Of a stretch of DNA of 64,000 bases, positions 8,213 through 17,137 are shown one piece after another; the stretch's first letter is position 1; each line of letters starts with the position of its first letter. A program made the translations under genes and the position numbers. The stretch spans positions 1,899,559-1,963,558 of the forward strand of contig NZ_KN150731.1 of assembly GCF_000754805.1 (NCBI RefSeq). Reading direction: 5' to 3'. Below the pieces are notes generated by a model that saw only the letters and a list, made by a program, of their open reading frames with translations, searched no databases and was not told the DNA's origin. The stretch is from Yersinia frederiksenii ATCC 33641. Its GTDB lineage: Bacteria > Pseudomonadota > Gammaproteobacteria > Enterobacterales > Enterobacteriaceae.

Positions 8213-9481
8213 ATGAGAATTGCCATTATCGGTAGCGGGATTTCCGGTCTGACTTGTGCATGGAAATTAGCTAAAAAACATCAGGTTACACTGTTTGAAG
8301 CCAATGATTATCCCGGTGGGCATACCGCGACTGTAGATGTCACGTCGGAAGGGCGCAGCTACGCTATCGATACCGGATTTATTGTCTATAACGAGCGAAC
8401 CTATCCGCAATTTATTGCTCTATTGGCTGAATTGGGCATCAGTGGCCAAGCCACAGAGATGAGCTTCTCGGTTACGCATCCACGTAGTGGACTGGAATAT
8501 AACGGCCATACGCTTAATACTCTGTTTGCTCAGCGCCGTAACCTGCTGAATCCACGCTTTTATCGCCTTCTGGCAGAAATTGTACGCTTCAATCGCCAAT
8601 GTAAGAAAAACCTGGCGAATGGCAGTGTTGTAACGCAAACGGTGGACGATTTTCTGCACCAAGAAGGTTTTTCCCACTATTTTTCTCAGCATTACTTGTT
8701 ACCGATGGGGGCAGCTATCTGGTCTTCCTCCATGACTGACATGCGCCAGTTTCCATTTGCACTGTTTTTGCGTTTTTTCGATCACCATGGCCTATTGGAC
8801 ATCACCAACCGCCCACAGTGGTTTGTGGTGCCCGGCGGCTCGCGTGAGTATGTGCGCCGTATGTTGGCCGTGCTGGCAGATTGCATGACGCTGCACCTGA
8901 ATACGCCAATCCAACGAGTTGAACGCCAATCACAAGGGGTGACACTTCATAGCTCCTTGGGGCAACAACATTTTGAACAGGTGATTTTTGCCTGCCATGC
9001 CGATCAGGCATTGTGTCTTCTGGCCGATGCCAGTCCGCAGGAACAAGGGGTTTTAGCTCAGTTGGGCTATCAAGCGAATGATGTCATTCTGCATACCGAT
9101 ATTCGCCTGCTGCCTCGCCAGCGCCGTGCCTGGGCCAGTTGGAATTATCGCTTACCTGTCAGCGACGAGCATGCAGAGAGCCAGCTCGCCAGCGTGACTT
9201 ACAACATGAATATTCTGCAAGGCTTGGATGCGCCACAGACTTTTTGCGTCACACTCAACCCGCAACAACCGATTGAACCGGCGCTTATTCTGCGCCGCTT
9301 TAGTTACCATCACCCGGTATTCAATCAGACGACTGTACTGGCACAACAGCAGCGTTCGCTGATAAACGGGCAGCGCAATACTTGGTTCTGTGGGGCTTAT
9401 TGGTATAACGGATTCCACGAGGATGGAGTACGCAGTGCGCTGGACGTCACGCAGGTTTTGTTGCAGGAGAACGCTACATGA
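8213..9481 (+). CDS. FAD-dependent amine-oxidase-type oxidoreductase
   Basis: 422 residues beginning with a perfect dinucleotide-binding motif (IAIIGSGISGLTCAWKLAKKHQVTLFEA, residues 3-30) followed by PGGHTATV, as in NAD(P)-binding flavoproteins related to phytoene desaturase and protoporphyrinogen oxidase. The C-terminal CGAYWYNGFHEDGVRSAL closes the FAD site. Homologues flank Cfa-type methyltransferases; in the Rhodobacter furan fatty acid pathway a desaturase of this general type acts on methylated phospholipid acyl chains. The stop overlaps the DUF1365 start (ATGA). Function by context is inferred. Confidence 0.87.
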   Translation: MRIAIIGSGISGLTCAWKLAKKHQVTLFEANDYPGGHTATVDVTSEGRSYAIDTGFIVYNERTYPQFIALLAELGISGQATEMSFSVTHPRSGLEYNGHTLNTLFAQRRNLLNPRFYRLLAEIVRFNRQCKKNLANGSVVTQTVDDFLHQEGFSHYFSQHYLLPMGAAIWSSSMTDMRQFPFALFLRFFDHHGLLDITNRPQWFVVPGGSREYVRRMLAVLADCMTLHLNTPIQRVERQSQGVTLHSSLGQQHFEQVIFACHADQALCLLADASPQEQGVLAQLGYQANDVILHTDIRLLPRQRRAWASWNYRLPVSDEHAESQLASVTYNMNILQGLDAPQTFCVTLNPQQPIEPALILRRFSYHHPVFNQTTVLAQQQRSLINGQRNTWFCGAYWYNGFHEDGVRSALDVTQVLLQENAT

Positions 9482-10203
9482 ATAGCGCCCTTTATGTTGG
9501 ACATGTGCGCCATCGCCGTTTTAGTCCAGTTCAACACAGTTTTGATTATCGAATCTTTATGCCGCTGATTGATCTTGACGAACTGGCGCTGCTACCTGCT
9601 CAGGGCATTGCTTTGGAACGTTTTTCCCCTGCGTCGTTTTATCGTGGCGATTATCTGGGAGGTGGCGATATCAAGCATAAAGCCCAGGAACGTATTGCCG
9701 AATTGACCGGTGAAAGATTGGATGGTCGCGTTATGCTGCTGTGCCAGTTGCGCTATCTAGGGTGTTACTTCAATCCCGTCAACTTTTACTATTTATATAA
9801 CAGTGATGACCAACTGCGCTGGTTGCTGGCCGAAGTCCGTAACACTCCGTGGAATGAACGCCATACCTACGCGGTGAATCCAGAGGGTACCTCAACCGTC
9901 GATAAAGTTTTTCATGTGTCACCGTTTAACCCGATGGACATGACCTACCACTGGCGGCTCTCAAGCCCCGCACAGCGGCTGCGCATTCATATTGAAAATC
10001 ACCGCGCCTGTCGAGAATTTGACGCCACATTACTGCTTTATCGACACCCTCTTACGCGGGCAACGTTGCGCAGACAGTTATGGCTCCTGCCTTTAATGAC
10101 ACTGAAAACTGCCGCTGCCATTTACTGGCAGGCACTGAAATTATGGCTGAAACGTACACCCATTTACCCTCACCCCGCCGCTGGCGGCAAGGATAAACGA
10201 TGA
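9478..10203 (+). CDS. DUF1365 family protein
   Basis: 241-residue member of DUF1365: N-terminal LYVGHVRHRRFSPVQHSFDYRIFMPLIDLDEL, central RYLGCYFNPVNFYYLYN and EVRNTPWNERHTY, and VSPFNPMDMTYHWR are the family's typical blocks. No catalytic role is assigned for the family, but it is found next to the FAD enzyme and the Cfa-like methyltransferase, and this triad is conserved in many proteobacteria. Overlaps both neighbours by 4 nt, so expression is coupled. The C-terminal hydrophobic stretch suggests membrane attachment. Confidence 0.87.
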   Translation: MNSALYVGHVRHRRFSPVQHSFDYRIFMPLIDLDELALLPAQGIALERFSPASFYRGDYLGGGDIKHKAQERIAELTGERLDGRVMLLCQLRYLGCYFNPVNFYYLYNSDDQLRWLLAEVRNTPWNERHTYAVNPEGTSTVDKVFHVSPFNPMDMTYHWRLSSPAQRLRIHIENHRACREFDATLLLYRHPLTRATLRRQLWLLPLMTLKTAAAIYWQALKLWLKRTPIYPHPAAGGKDKR

Positions 10204-11429
10204 GTTCCTCAGAATACACCCTCGCCGACAGCACCCCTTTTTCGGGGCACAATAAAGGTGCACGTCGCATTATTTTTACCCTGCTACAACAGTTGCAAGG
10301 GGGAGGCTTATTACTGCGTGAAGTCGGTGTCGGTGAAATCCAGTTTGGTGATGCTCAGGCCCCCCTACAGGCTGAAATCGAGGTTGATGACCCACGGGTT
10401 TACCGCCGAATACTGTTGGGCGGCAGTATCGCTGGTGGAGAAAGCTACATTGACGGTTATTGGAATAGCCCTGACCTGACCCGCGTGCTTCAGTTGCTGG
10501 CCAGTAACATGCAGTTAGTCGATAAACTGGAGGCTCGTCTAAGTTGGCTGACTGCCCCCTGGCATCGGCTGGTGCACCTGTTGCGCGATAATAACCGGCG
10601 GCAGGTACGGCGCAATATTGCCGCACATTATGATCTGGGTAACTCGTTTTATCAGCAGTTTCTCGACAGTGAAATGCTCTACTCCAGCGCGTTGTACCGC
10701 GAAACACCGATGACGCTGGAACAGGCGCAACAGGCCAAAATGCGCCGTTTGTGCGAACAACTGGATTTACAACCGGAAGATCATCTGCTGGAGATTGGTA
10801 CTGGCTGGGGAGCGTTGGCGGAATTTGCGGCGCGAGAGTATGGCTGCCGTGTCACCACCACGACTATCTCGCGGGAGCAGTACGATTATGCCCAGCAGCG
10901 TATTAAGCAAGCCGGATTAGGGGAGCGCGTGACACTACTGTTTGAGGATTACCGTGAGCTGAAGGGGCAATATGACAAACTGGTCTCGGTCGAAATGATC
11001 GAAGCGGTGGGTAAACGCTTTTTGCCTTTATTTATAAAACGGTGCCAGCAGTTACTCAAACCTAAAGGCAAAATGGTGTTACAGGCGATCACTATTACCG
11101 ACCAGCGTTATCAGCAATACAGCAGCAATGTGGATTTTATCCAGCGATACGTCTTCCCTGGGGGCTTTTTGCCTTCCATAACCGCGCTGTGCAATACCCT
11201 CACGCGGCACAGTGATCTGGTGGTGTGTGATCTGTTTGATATGGGGCGAGATTATGCCCGTACGCTGCAAGAATGGCGTGAGCGTTTTGAGCAGAACTGG
11301 CCAGTATTACACCATCAAGGATTTGACGAGCGTTTTCAGCGCCAGTGGCGATTTTACCTGTGCTATTGCGAAGCCGGTTTTCTGGCGCGCTCGATCAGTA
11401 CCGTACAACTAAGTGCTGAACGCCGATGA
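10200..11429 (+). CDS. Cfa-family SAM-dependent fatty acid methyltransferase
   Basis: 409 residues of the cyclopropane-fatty-acyl-phospholipid synthase family. Visible: N-terminal lipid-binding region; NIAAHYDLGNSFYQQFLD near 135-155; SAM site LLEIGTGWGALAEFA near 195-210; SVEMIEAVGKRF near 260 and YVFPGGFLPS near 315. Such enzymes add a methyl(ene) from SAM to the double bond of phospholipid acyl chains. In this operon type (with DUF1365, FAD enzyme, NTF2-like protein and SDR) the homologue in Rhodobacter makes a methylated unsaturated chain rather than a cyclopropane. Which product is formed here cannot be read from sequence. Confidence 0.9.
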   Translation: MSSSEYTLADSTPFSGHNKGARRIIFTLLQQLQGGGLLLREVGVGEIQFGDAQAPLQAEIEVDDPRVYRRILLGGSIAGGESYIDGYWNSPDLTRVLQLLASNMQLVDKLEARLSWLTAPWHRLVHLLRDNNRRQVRRNIAAHYDLGNSFYQQFLDSEMLYSSALYRETPMTLEQAQQAKMRRLCEQLDLQPEDHLLEIGTGWGALAEFAAREYGCRVTTTTISREQYDYAQQRIKQAGLGERVTLLFEDYRELKGQYDKLVSVEMIEAVGKRFLPLFIKRCQQLLKPKGKMVLQAITITDQRYQQYSSNVDFIQRYVFPGGFLPSITALCNTLTRHSDLVVCDLFDMGRDYARTLQEWRERFEQNWPVLHHQGFDERFQRQWRFYLCYCEAGFLARSISTVQLSAERR

Positions 11430-11506
11430 AGCCGGGCGATAATTTTATTGTCGTCCACTATCAGACTTAAGTATCCGGTTGGTTGCAGACCGTTGAGAGG
11501 TATCTG

Positions 11507-12031
11507 ATGAATATCAAAAGTCTATTACTGGCTTTGCTGTTTTTACTGGCTGGGTGCAGTGCCGATATCAATGACTATCAAAACAATAAACCTACTTTCG
11601 ATTTGTTTGGCTACTTCAGCGGCGAAACGCGCGCCTGGGGGATGTTGCAGAATTATCAGAATAAACAGACTCGCCGTTTTGAGGTGGTGATCCAAGGAGA
11701 TGTTGTCGGCAATACCCTGACGCTCAACGAGAAGTTTGTTTTTGATGATGGCGAGCACCAGACTCGTATCTGGCGCATCATCAAAAAGGCGGATGGCAGT
11801 TATCAGGGGACGGCGGGGGATATCATCGGCGTGGCTCAGGGTTATACCGCGGGTAATGCTTTCAACTGGCGTTATGATATGGATGTGAAAACAGATAACG
11901 GCAGCATAAAACTGCACTTTGATGACTGGCTATATCGCCAGGACTATACCCATTTGTTCAACCAGACATCACTGCGCAAATTTGGTGTTGAAGTTGCCAA
12001 AGTGACACTGTTCTTTGAAAAGAAAAGCTAA
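11507..12031 (+). CDS. DUF3833 lipoprotein
   Basis: 174 residues with a lipoprotein signal (MNIKSLLLALLFLLAGC; lipobox LAGC, acylated Cys17), then FDLFGYFSGETRAWGMLQN, characteristic of DUF3833. I start at ATG 11507, six bases after GAGAGG; an upstream in-frame TTG would place extra residues before the signal peptide. Last gene of the lipid-modification operon, 77 nt after the methyltransferase. Likely an outer- or inner-membrane-anchored helper in acyl-chain modification or transport. Mechanism unknown. Confidence 0.82.
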   Translation: MNIKSLLLALLFLLAGCSADINDYQNNKPTFDLFGYFSGETRAWGMLQNYQNKQTRRFEVVIQGDVVGNTLTLNEKFVFDDGEHQTRIWRIIKKADGSYQGTAGDIIGVAQGYTAGNAFNWRYDMDVKTDNGSIKLHFDDWLYRQDYTHLFNQTSLRKFGVEVAKVTLFFEKKS

Positions 12032-12402
12032 TGTCTATTGGCGGGCTTATTAGTTCTGCCCAATCTTATCGCTAGGTTATCAAATCCCCAGTTCATAGCT
12101 ACTATGGGGAGAGTGATGAGGCGATATCAACAGGCTCGGCGAACCATAGAGGAACCTTTGCGAGCGCAGTTCCACAATGGAAGGTCTGGTTCGATACCAA
12201 AAATTGAGTCGGTCATCTTGTTTATCTTTTAAATTCAATTTTTAGAGGTATTGTGATTAACATTGATTTATTCCATCATTGATAGTGTTAGTTATGAGCA
12301 TGTGAATCTGTAAGGTGTTATGGCATAAGAAAAAAATCTAATAGAGGACACTGTTGAATCTTTGATCATGTCCGAGTCAAATCAATGACTGGAGTGTTGA
12401 CG
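12032..12402. other. Intergenic region, nothing recognised
   Basis: About 370 bases between the DUF3833 gene and the GGDEF gene. A 64-codon open frame here has no ribosome site and no recognisable protein character. The last 100 bases are AT-rich and probably hold the promoter of the GGDEF gene; I see no clear operator or hairpin. Confidence 0.5.
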
Positions 12403-14280
12403 ATGATTAAGCCAGATATACCTACGAATGAAATTCTGCGGCAGTTAACCTTGGATTCGCTGTCTGTATTGGGCGCTACTGGTGTGGCAAACCTCGATCA
12501 GGTAACTCGCCTTGCAGCTAAATTTTTTGGTGTGGAAATTGCTTTAGTCTCTCTAATTGACCGTGATCGTCAGTGGTTTTTGTCGCGCGTTGGATTAGAG
12601 GCGCAAGAGACAGCAAGAGATATCTCTTTTTGTGGACATGCTATTTTGCAGTCGGGGACTTTTATTGTCCCAGATACACTGACAGATCTGCGTTTCAGTG
12701 ATAATCCGCTCGTTACGGGATACCCCAATATTCGATTTTATGCCGGACAACCGTTGTTATCCCTTAAAGGCTTGCCAATGGGGACTTTGTGTCTGATTGC
12801 TCACCAACCGAGAGCTTTTTCGCCACAAGATATTGCTGACTTATGTGATTTCTCTGCAATTGTTGAAGAGTACTTACACTGCGTTGAGCGAAAAAAATAC
12901 ACAGCGAATTTAGAGTCTAATCTGAAGTGCAGTGAATCATTATTTGAACAAACTTTTTCTCAGGCTGCGGTTGGGATGGCCCTGGTTGCCCTTAATGGTT
13001 ACTGGCTAAGAGGTAACTCGCAACTTTGTGAAATATTACGTTATTCTGAACATGAATTACTCGCACTGACCTTCCAAGATATTACGCATCCAGATGATCT
13101 GGATGCTGATTTAAAACTGCTACATCAATTATTGGCGGGCAGTATTCCATCCTATTCAATGGAAAAACGCTTTTTTCGCTCAGACAGAAAGACTGTCTGG
13201 GTGCAAATGTCTGTGGCATTGAGTCGCCAATCTGATGGTTCTCCCCATCATTTCATTACAGTAATTGTCGATATTACTGAACGTAAAGATGTTGAGGTGG
13301 CTCTGTATGCTTTGCAGGATGAACTTGAGGATAGAATAGAGCTAAGAACCAAAGAGTTAAATACTGTAGTTGATAAACTCAATCTTGAAATTGAGAGCAG
13401 GGCTATGGCGCAAAGTTTACTCAATGCAGAAAAGGAACGTTTACGCGCAATTACAGATAATATGCCAGCATTAATTAGCCAGGTTGATGCTAACGAAGTC
13501 TATCTGTTTGCCAATAATACTTTTATGAAGTGGTTTGGTTTTGATGAGGCAACACTTAAAAACATGCATCTTAGTGACTTTATGGGAGAAAAAGCCTATG
13601 ACACTGCTAAGCCAATGATTGAGAAAGTATTAAATGGGCATACCGTCAGTTTTGAAAATGAACTCCGCCCGTATTTTGGTCTGATGATGGTTCGCACCAC
13701 GTTAGTACCTTGTGACAATGGCGGTTTCTATATTCTGTCTATGGATATTAGCGAGCTTAAAGCACTGCAACAACGTTCAGACTATGAAGCCAATCACGAT
13801 ATACTCACAGGGTTGCCTAATCGTCGGGCTTTTTTATACCAGTTGGCATCAAGTATTAAGAACAATACCACGGCGGGTCAGCACATAGCGTTGTTATTCC
13901 TCGACCTAGATGACTTCAAAAAAATCAATGATACTAAAGGCCATGATTTCGGTGATTTGGTGTTAATGACTGTTGCTGATATTTTGTCTGAGAAGTTAAT
14001 GTCCAAGGGCTACCTGGCCCGACTGGGGGGGGATGAGTTTACCGTGATTCTCTCAAATCTGTCTGACCCCGAGGCCCAGGTAAAGCAAGTCTGTGAAGAT
14101 GTATTATCGCAATTATCAACAGTAGTGCGTGTTGGTGATACCGATATGCATTTATCCATCAGTATTGGTGCAACGATTTCCTCGGGTAGCGAGGCTGCGG
14201 GCAATGAATTGTTAGCACATGCAGATATGGCTATGTATCGTGCAAAATTAGCAGGAAAAGGTTCGTATTCAATTTATTAA
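12403..14280 (+). CDS. GAF-PAS-PAS-GGDEF diguanylate cyclase
   Basis: About 625 residues. N-terminal GAF domain (approximately 15-165: KFFGVEIALVSLIDRDRQWFLS, FCGHAIL, FYAGQPLLSLKGLPMGTLCLI), PAS/PAC 1 (175-300), a short coiled-coil, PAS 2 (345-455) and a GGDEF domain (460-625) with LTGLPNRRAF, DLDDFKKINDTKGHDFGD and an intact LARLGGDEF active site. The RxxD inhibitory site normally five residues before GGDEF is absent, so product inhibition should be weak. No EAL domain. Cytosolic c-di-GMP synthesis in response to a ligand or redox signal is expected. ATG 12403 is preferred over 12385 because GGAG lies 8 nt before it. Single gene. Confidence 0.88.
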   Translation: MIKPDIPTNEILRQLTLDSLSVLGATGVANLDQVTRLAAKFFGVEIALVSLIDRDRQWFLSRVGLEAQETARDISFCGHAILQSGTFIVPDTLTDLRFSDNPLVTGYPNIRFYAGQPLLSLKGLPMGTLCLIAHQPRAFSPQDIADLCDFSAIVEEYLHCVERKKYTANLESNLKCSESLFEQTFSQAAVGMALVALNGYWLRGNSQLCEILRYSEHELLALTFQDITHPDDLDADLKLLHQLLAGSIPSYSMEKRFFRSDRKTVWVQMSVALSRQSDGSPHHFITVIVDITERKDVEVALYALQDELEDRIELRTKELNTVVDKLNLEIESRAMAQSLLNAEKERLRAITDNMPALISQVDANEVYLFANNTFMKWFGFDEATLKNMHLSDFMGEKAYDTAKPMIEKVLNGHTVSFENELRPYFGLMMVRTTLVPCDNGGFYILSMDISELKALQQRSDYEANHDILTGLPNRRAFLYQLASSIKNNTTAGQHIALLFLDLDDFKKINDTKGHDFGDLVLMTVADILSEKLMSKGYLARLGGDEFTVILSNLSDPEAQVKQVCEDVLSQLSTVVRVGDTDMHLSISIGATISSGSEAAGNELLAHADMAMYRAKLAGKGSYSIY

Positions 14281-14727
14281 TATTTTTGTACAGTGACGTG
14301 ACTGTTGTTGACGAGTCAATAACAGTGATGACTAGCCTCTAAGGAGGCATCGTGATTATTGGTAACATATATGCATGGCCCATGAGCAGGTTGATTTCAA
14401 TCAGTCATAACAACTCATTTCTCATGCCAATATTAATAATCTTGATCTGAGTGTTTCCAATGACCAGTTGAAAACAGCCATGATGCATGTGCCGGATGGA
14501 CGTATTCACTTACGTAATCTCTTCATGCCTCCTTATTTCAATCTTACGATGTCATCGTAACTGATTCCCAATGTGCTCGGCCCATCATGCTGGAACGAGT
14601 CATTCTGGTAACCCCGAGAAAAGTGATGCCAATATTATCAGTTGGTAGCCTGAAAAATAGACAGTGTAATTCAGGCTACTTTCTCGTCATTAATACGATA
14701 CAACCCTTTTAATAACAGCGCTTAGCA
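14281..14727. other. Gene-poor gap with a possible coding remnant
   Basis: About 450 bases between convergent genes. One frame on the plus strand (about 14412-14560) is open for 49 codons with ordinary codon usage (SHANINNLDLSVSNDQLK...), but it begins after a stop codon and lacks a start and ribosome site. I cannot assign it; it may be a decayed gene end. Otherwise nothing recognised. Confidence 0.3.
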
Positions 14728-16023
14728 TTAATTTTGCAAGCAAGTAATGAGCGAGGGAATTGCCGGCGACAACTCTCTTTCTTGAGCTGTGTTTAGGTGT
14801 AACACGTAGAGCAGCTGCAATGCTGCTACCTGGGTATTTGACCAGTAAAATCCTTCGCCAAGACTTGCATTCCCGGAAGGCCACCCGTGCACTGTTTCAA
14901 ATTGGCCGAGTGGCGTGGTAGCTTGAAGACTAATCAACTGGATTAATGTCGGCACATATACACTGCCGCCGCACAGCTGAGTAGCAGCGAAGGTATACTC
15001 GTATCGTCCCCAACTCTCATTATTGATGGTTATTGCTGACCCACCGGGCCACTCTGTCTGGAGTATAGGCCGTTTGTAGGTCCGGCTGTTCGCAATCACG
15101 GTTTCCGACATGTGGCCATACATATTTGCCAGAGGCGTGTCTGGGCTGGTCACAATGGCAAATATCACGTCCGTAGAGGCGGTTGTCGTCCCAGAAGTGG
15201 CTGTAATGGTAGTTTTTACACCCAGCCCGCCCGGTTGAGTCACCGCTATAGTCACTGTGCCATCGGGGCCGGTGACAAATAACCCTCCAAGATTGGTATT
15301 ATCCAGCAACAATGGACCGCTGGTGCCTGTCCAGCCACCAGTGTTACCTTGGCGATCAACGGTAGCGGATGCCGCGAAACTGATGAAAGCGCCCGAAACA
15401 GGATTACCCCCACTGTCTCTGGCCGTTACCGTCATATTGATGACTCCTCCTTCTACATACGCCGTATTTTTATCAAGGGTTATTTCCAGCGGGTTTGTTG
15501 GCGGCACAGTGTCCACGACCAGTGCATATTCAGTTGTGTAGATCTGTGCCCCTGCCGTGGTCGGCAACCCTGTCACGCTGCTGATTGTCAGCGGTGCACT
15601 TACTGTCAGTGCTAACGTCTCGCCAGAGAAGTTGTTTCCCAACGGCGCAGCCAACTGGGCCGCCGTCAGCGCCGTTCCGTTGTGTGTCCAGGTTAGCGTA
15701 GCACCAGGGAAATCGAGTTGCTCACTCAACCCGCTATCACCGTCCGCATCCTGCAAGACCGGGTTCGTGATATCGGGTGAAACACTGAACTGATTGGGTA
15801 TCAATGCTTGCCCCAGCGTGGCATTGTCTGTCACCAGCGTCGCTCCATCTGGGAGCAATGCCTGCAACGTTACCGTCCCCGTTGGCGCACGGCCCTGTAT
15901 TTGTCCAGTATTATCACTCAGTACCGCCCATCCCGGAGTGACTGCCAGCCCCACCCAGATCACTAGCAGTAGTAGAGTCTCCTTCAGCCCGCGGTAATCT
16001 GGCCGGGTCTTTGTCTTTCTCAT
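14728..16023 (-). CDS. Secreted Ig-like and lectin-like adhesion protein of the inverse-autotransporter locus
   Basis: 431 residues with a signal peptide (after a basic start, LLLLVIWVGLAVTPGWA). The mature start GQIQGRAP recalls the QGxAP start of the two upstream proteins. Residues about 180-300 form a bacterial Ig-like (Big_1) domain as in invasin passengers (GGVINMTVTARDSGGNPVSGAFISF). The C-terminal 125 residues (MYGHMSETV...YKRPILQTEW...NNESWG...CGGSVYVPTLIQL...GWPSGNASLGEGFYWSN) look like the lectin-like adhesion domain found at the tips of invasin-type proteins. AAGGA lies 7 nt before ATG. Last gene of the minus-strand locus led by the inverse autotransporter, possibly its tip adhesin as a separate polypeptide. 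Confidence 0.78.
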   Translation of the reverse strand: MRKTKTRPDYRGLKETLLLLVIWVGLAVTPGWAVLSDNTGQIQGRAPTGTVTLQALLPDGATLVTDNATLGQALIPNQFSVSPDITNPVLQDADGDSGLSEQLDFPGATLTWTHNGTALTAAQLAAPLGNNFSGETLALTVSAPLTISSVTGLPTTAGAQIYTTEYALVVDTVPPTNPLEITLDKNTAYVEGGVINMTVTARDSGGNPVSGAFISFAASATVDRQGNTGGWTGTSGPLLLDNTNLGGLFVTGPDGTVTIAVTQPGGLGVKTTITATSGTTTASTDVIFAIVTSPDTPLANMYGHMSETVIANSRTYKRPILQTEWPGGSAITINNESWGRYEYTFAATQLCGGSVYVPTLIQLISLQATTPLGQFETVHGWPSGNASLGEGFYWSNTQVAALQLLYVLHLNTAQERELSPAIPSLITCLQN

Positions 16024-16082
16024 TTCAGTGTCCTTTTCTTGTCCTGACTCAGCACCCGCTTCTGCGGGGACTCAGGCAGATC

Positions 16083-16133
16083 CTGTCATCGATGACAGTC
16101 AACCGTCCTGAATACGGGCAGGAAAACCTGCCC
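16083..16133 (-). repeat. Two perfect hairpins between the third and fourth genes of the secretion locus
   Basis: CTGTCATCGATGACAG (16083-16098) is a perfect 16-base palindrome, and GGGCAGG-AAAA-CCTGCCC (16116-16133) a perfect stem with a tetraloop. Neither is followed by a T-run on the minus strand, so they look like RNA-stabilising or attenuating hairpins within the transcript rather than full terminators. Confidence 0.5.
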
Positions 16134-16161
16134 ATGAGGGGGGTGGGGCCATACCCTGGGA

Positions 16162-17037
16162 TTAGTTGTAATCCACTGCTAAATTGAAGCCCTGCACGCC
16201 GTCTGCCGAGCCCGTTAGCACGGTACCTACTATATTCGTCGGTACAGTGAAGTTGCCGTTGCTCACGCTGGTGTCAAAACCGGTCCCCGGAGCAACTGTG
16301 CCCGTAGTCGCACTGGTGCCCACCAGACGCCAGTTATAAGTGACGTTGGCGGTCAGGTCCGCACCGGACACGCTGTCCGTCAGCCTGAACACATAGGACT
16401 CACCCACGCTCAGATTAGCTGTCGAGCCAATCAGGTTGGTGGTGAAGGTTGCGTCGCTGGCGAGGTAAATGCCCGGCGTGACGCCCGCGTTCGATCCGGT
16501 ACCTGGAGCAACAGGCCCTGGCAGTGTCGCCGTTGGGTTCCCCGGTCCGGCAACACCGGTGTCCGCGACTGTTATCGTCTGCCCTGCTATCGGGTCACCC
16601 GATGCCGAATACTCCTGTATCACTACCTTTATCGCATTCGCACCAATGGCTGCACCTGGGATGGTCAGCACACTGGTTCCTGATGTTCCCCCGGTTGACG
16701 GGGTGTTCACAATACCGCCTGTAATCAGTGTGTCTGCACCACTATTGACGTAATACCAGCTCACATGCGTGGTCGATGCGTCGGCATCTCCGTCATTGTC
16801 GAAATAGCCATAGGTTAGGGTCACGGTATCGCCGGTAGCCAGCGTGGTACCGGTGGCGTTGCTGCTCAGGTCAATGGCATGGACTGCGTTGTTGGACGGT
16901 GCAATTAGTTCCGGAGCTGTTCCCTGAATAGTGCCGGTTGGGAGAGTTAGTACCGCATAGGCGCTGCCCATGGTGTAGCCGGCAATCGCCAGAGCCAGCA
17001 CCAGTTTTTTCAGTGTGAAGGTCTTTGTACTGTGCAT
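16162..17037 (-). CDS. Secreted ZirS/ZirU-like protein (second paralogue)
   Basis: 291 residues with a signal peptide (KLVLALAIAGYTMGSAYA). The mature protein begins GTIQGTAPELIAPSNNAV and is clearly paralogous to the 300-residue upstream protein: both share a DxDGD segment, GTSxLTIPxxAIGA, QEYSAxGDP and a LPGPVAPG hinge. The C-terminal approximately 100 residues, ending GVQGFNLAVDYN, match the last domain of the upstream protein and of the inverse autotransporter. By analogy with Salmonella ZirS and ZirU it would be exported through the outer membrane with help of the beta-barrel partner. No catalytic motif is seen. Confidence 0.78.
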   Translation of the reverse strand: MHSTKTFTLKKLVLALAIAGYTMGSAYAVLTLPTGTIQGTAPELIAPSNNAVHAIDLSSNATGTTLATGDTVTLTYGYFDNDGDADASTTHVSWYYVNSGADTLITGGIVNTPSTGGTSGTSVLTIPGAAIGANAIKVVIQEYSASGDPIAGQTITVADTGVAGPGNPTATLPGPVAPGTGSNAGVTPGIYLASDATFTTNLIGSTANLSVGESYVFRLTDSVSGADLTANVTYNWRLVGTSATTGTVAPGTGFDTSVSNGNFTVPTNIVGTVLTGSADGVQGFNLAVDYN

Positions 17038-17137
17038 TGTTCTCTGTTTCCTTGGTTAGTCATCAATGATGATGGGGAGTATTACTCTGTTACGAGTCGT
17101 CACTGCCCCGGTCAGATGGTCTGTTAAAATCCGACGT

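Noticed and set aside
10276..10707. 143-codon minus-strand frame inside the Cfa-like gene
   Set aside because: Shadow of the methyltransferase, Arg-rich with no family resemblance.
12038..12232. 64-codon frame after the DUF3833 gene
   Set aside because: No ribosome site, no recognisable protein features.
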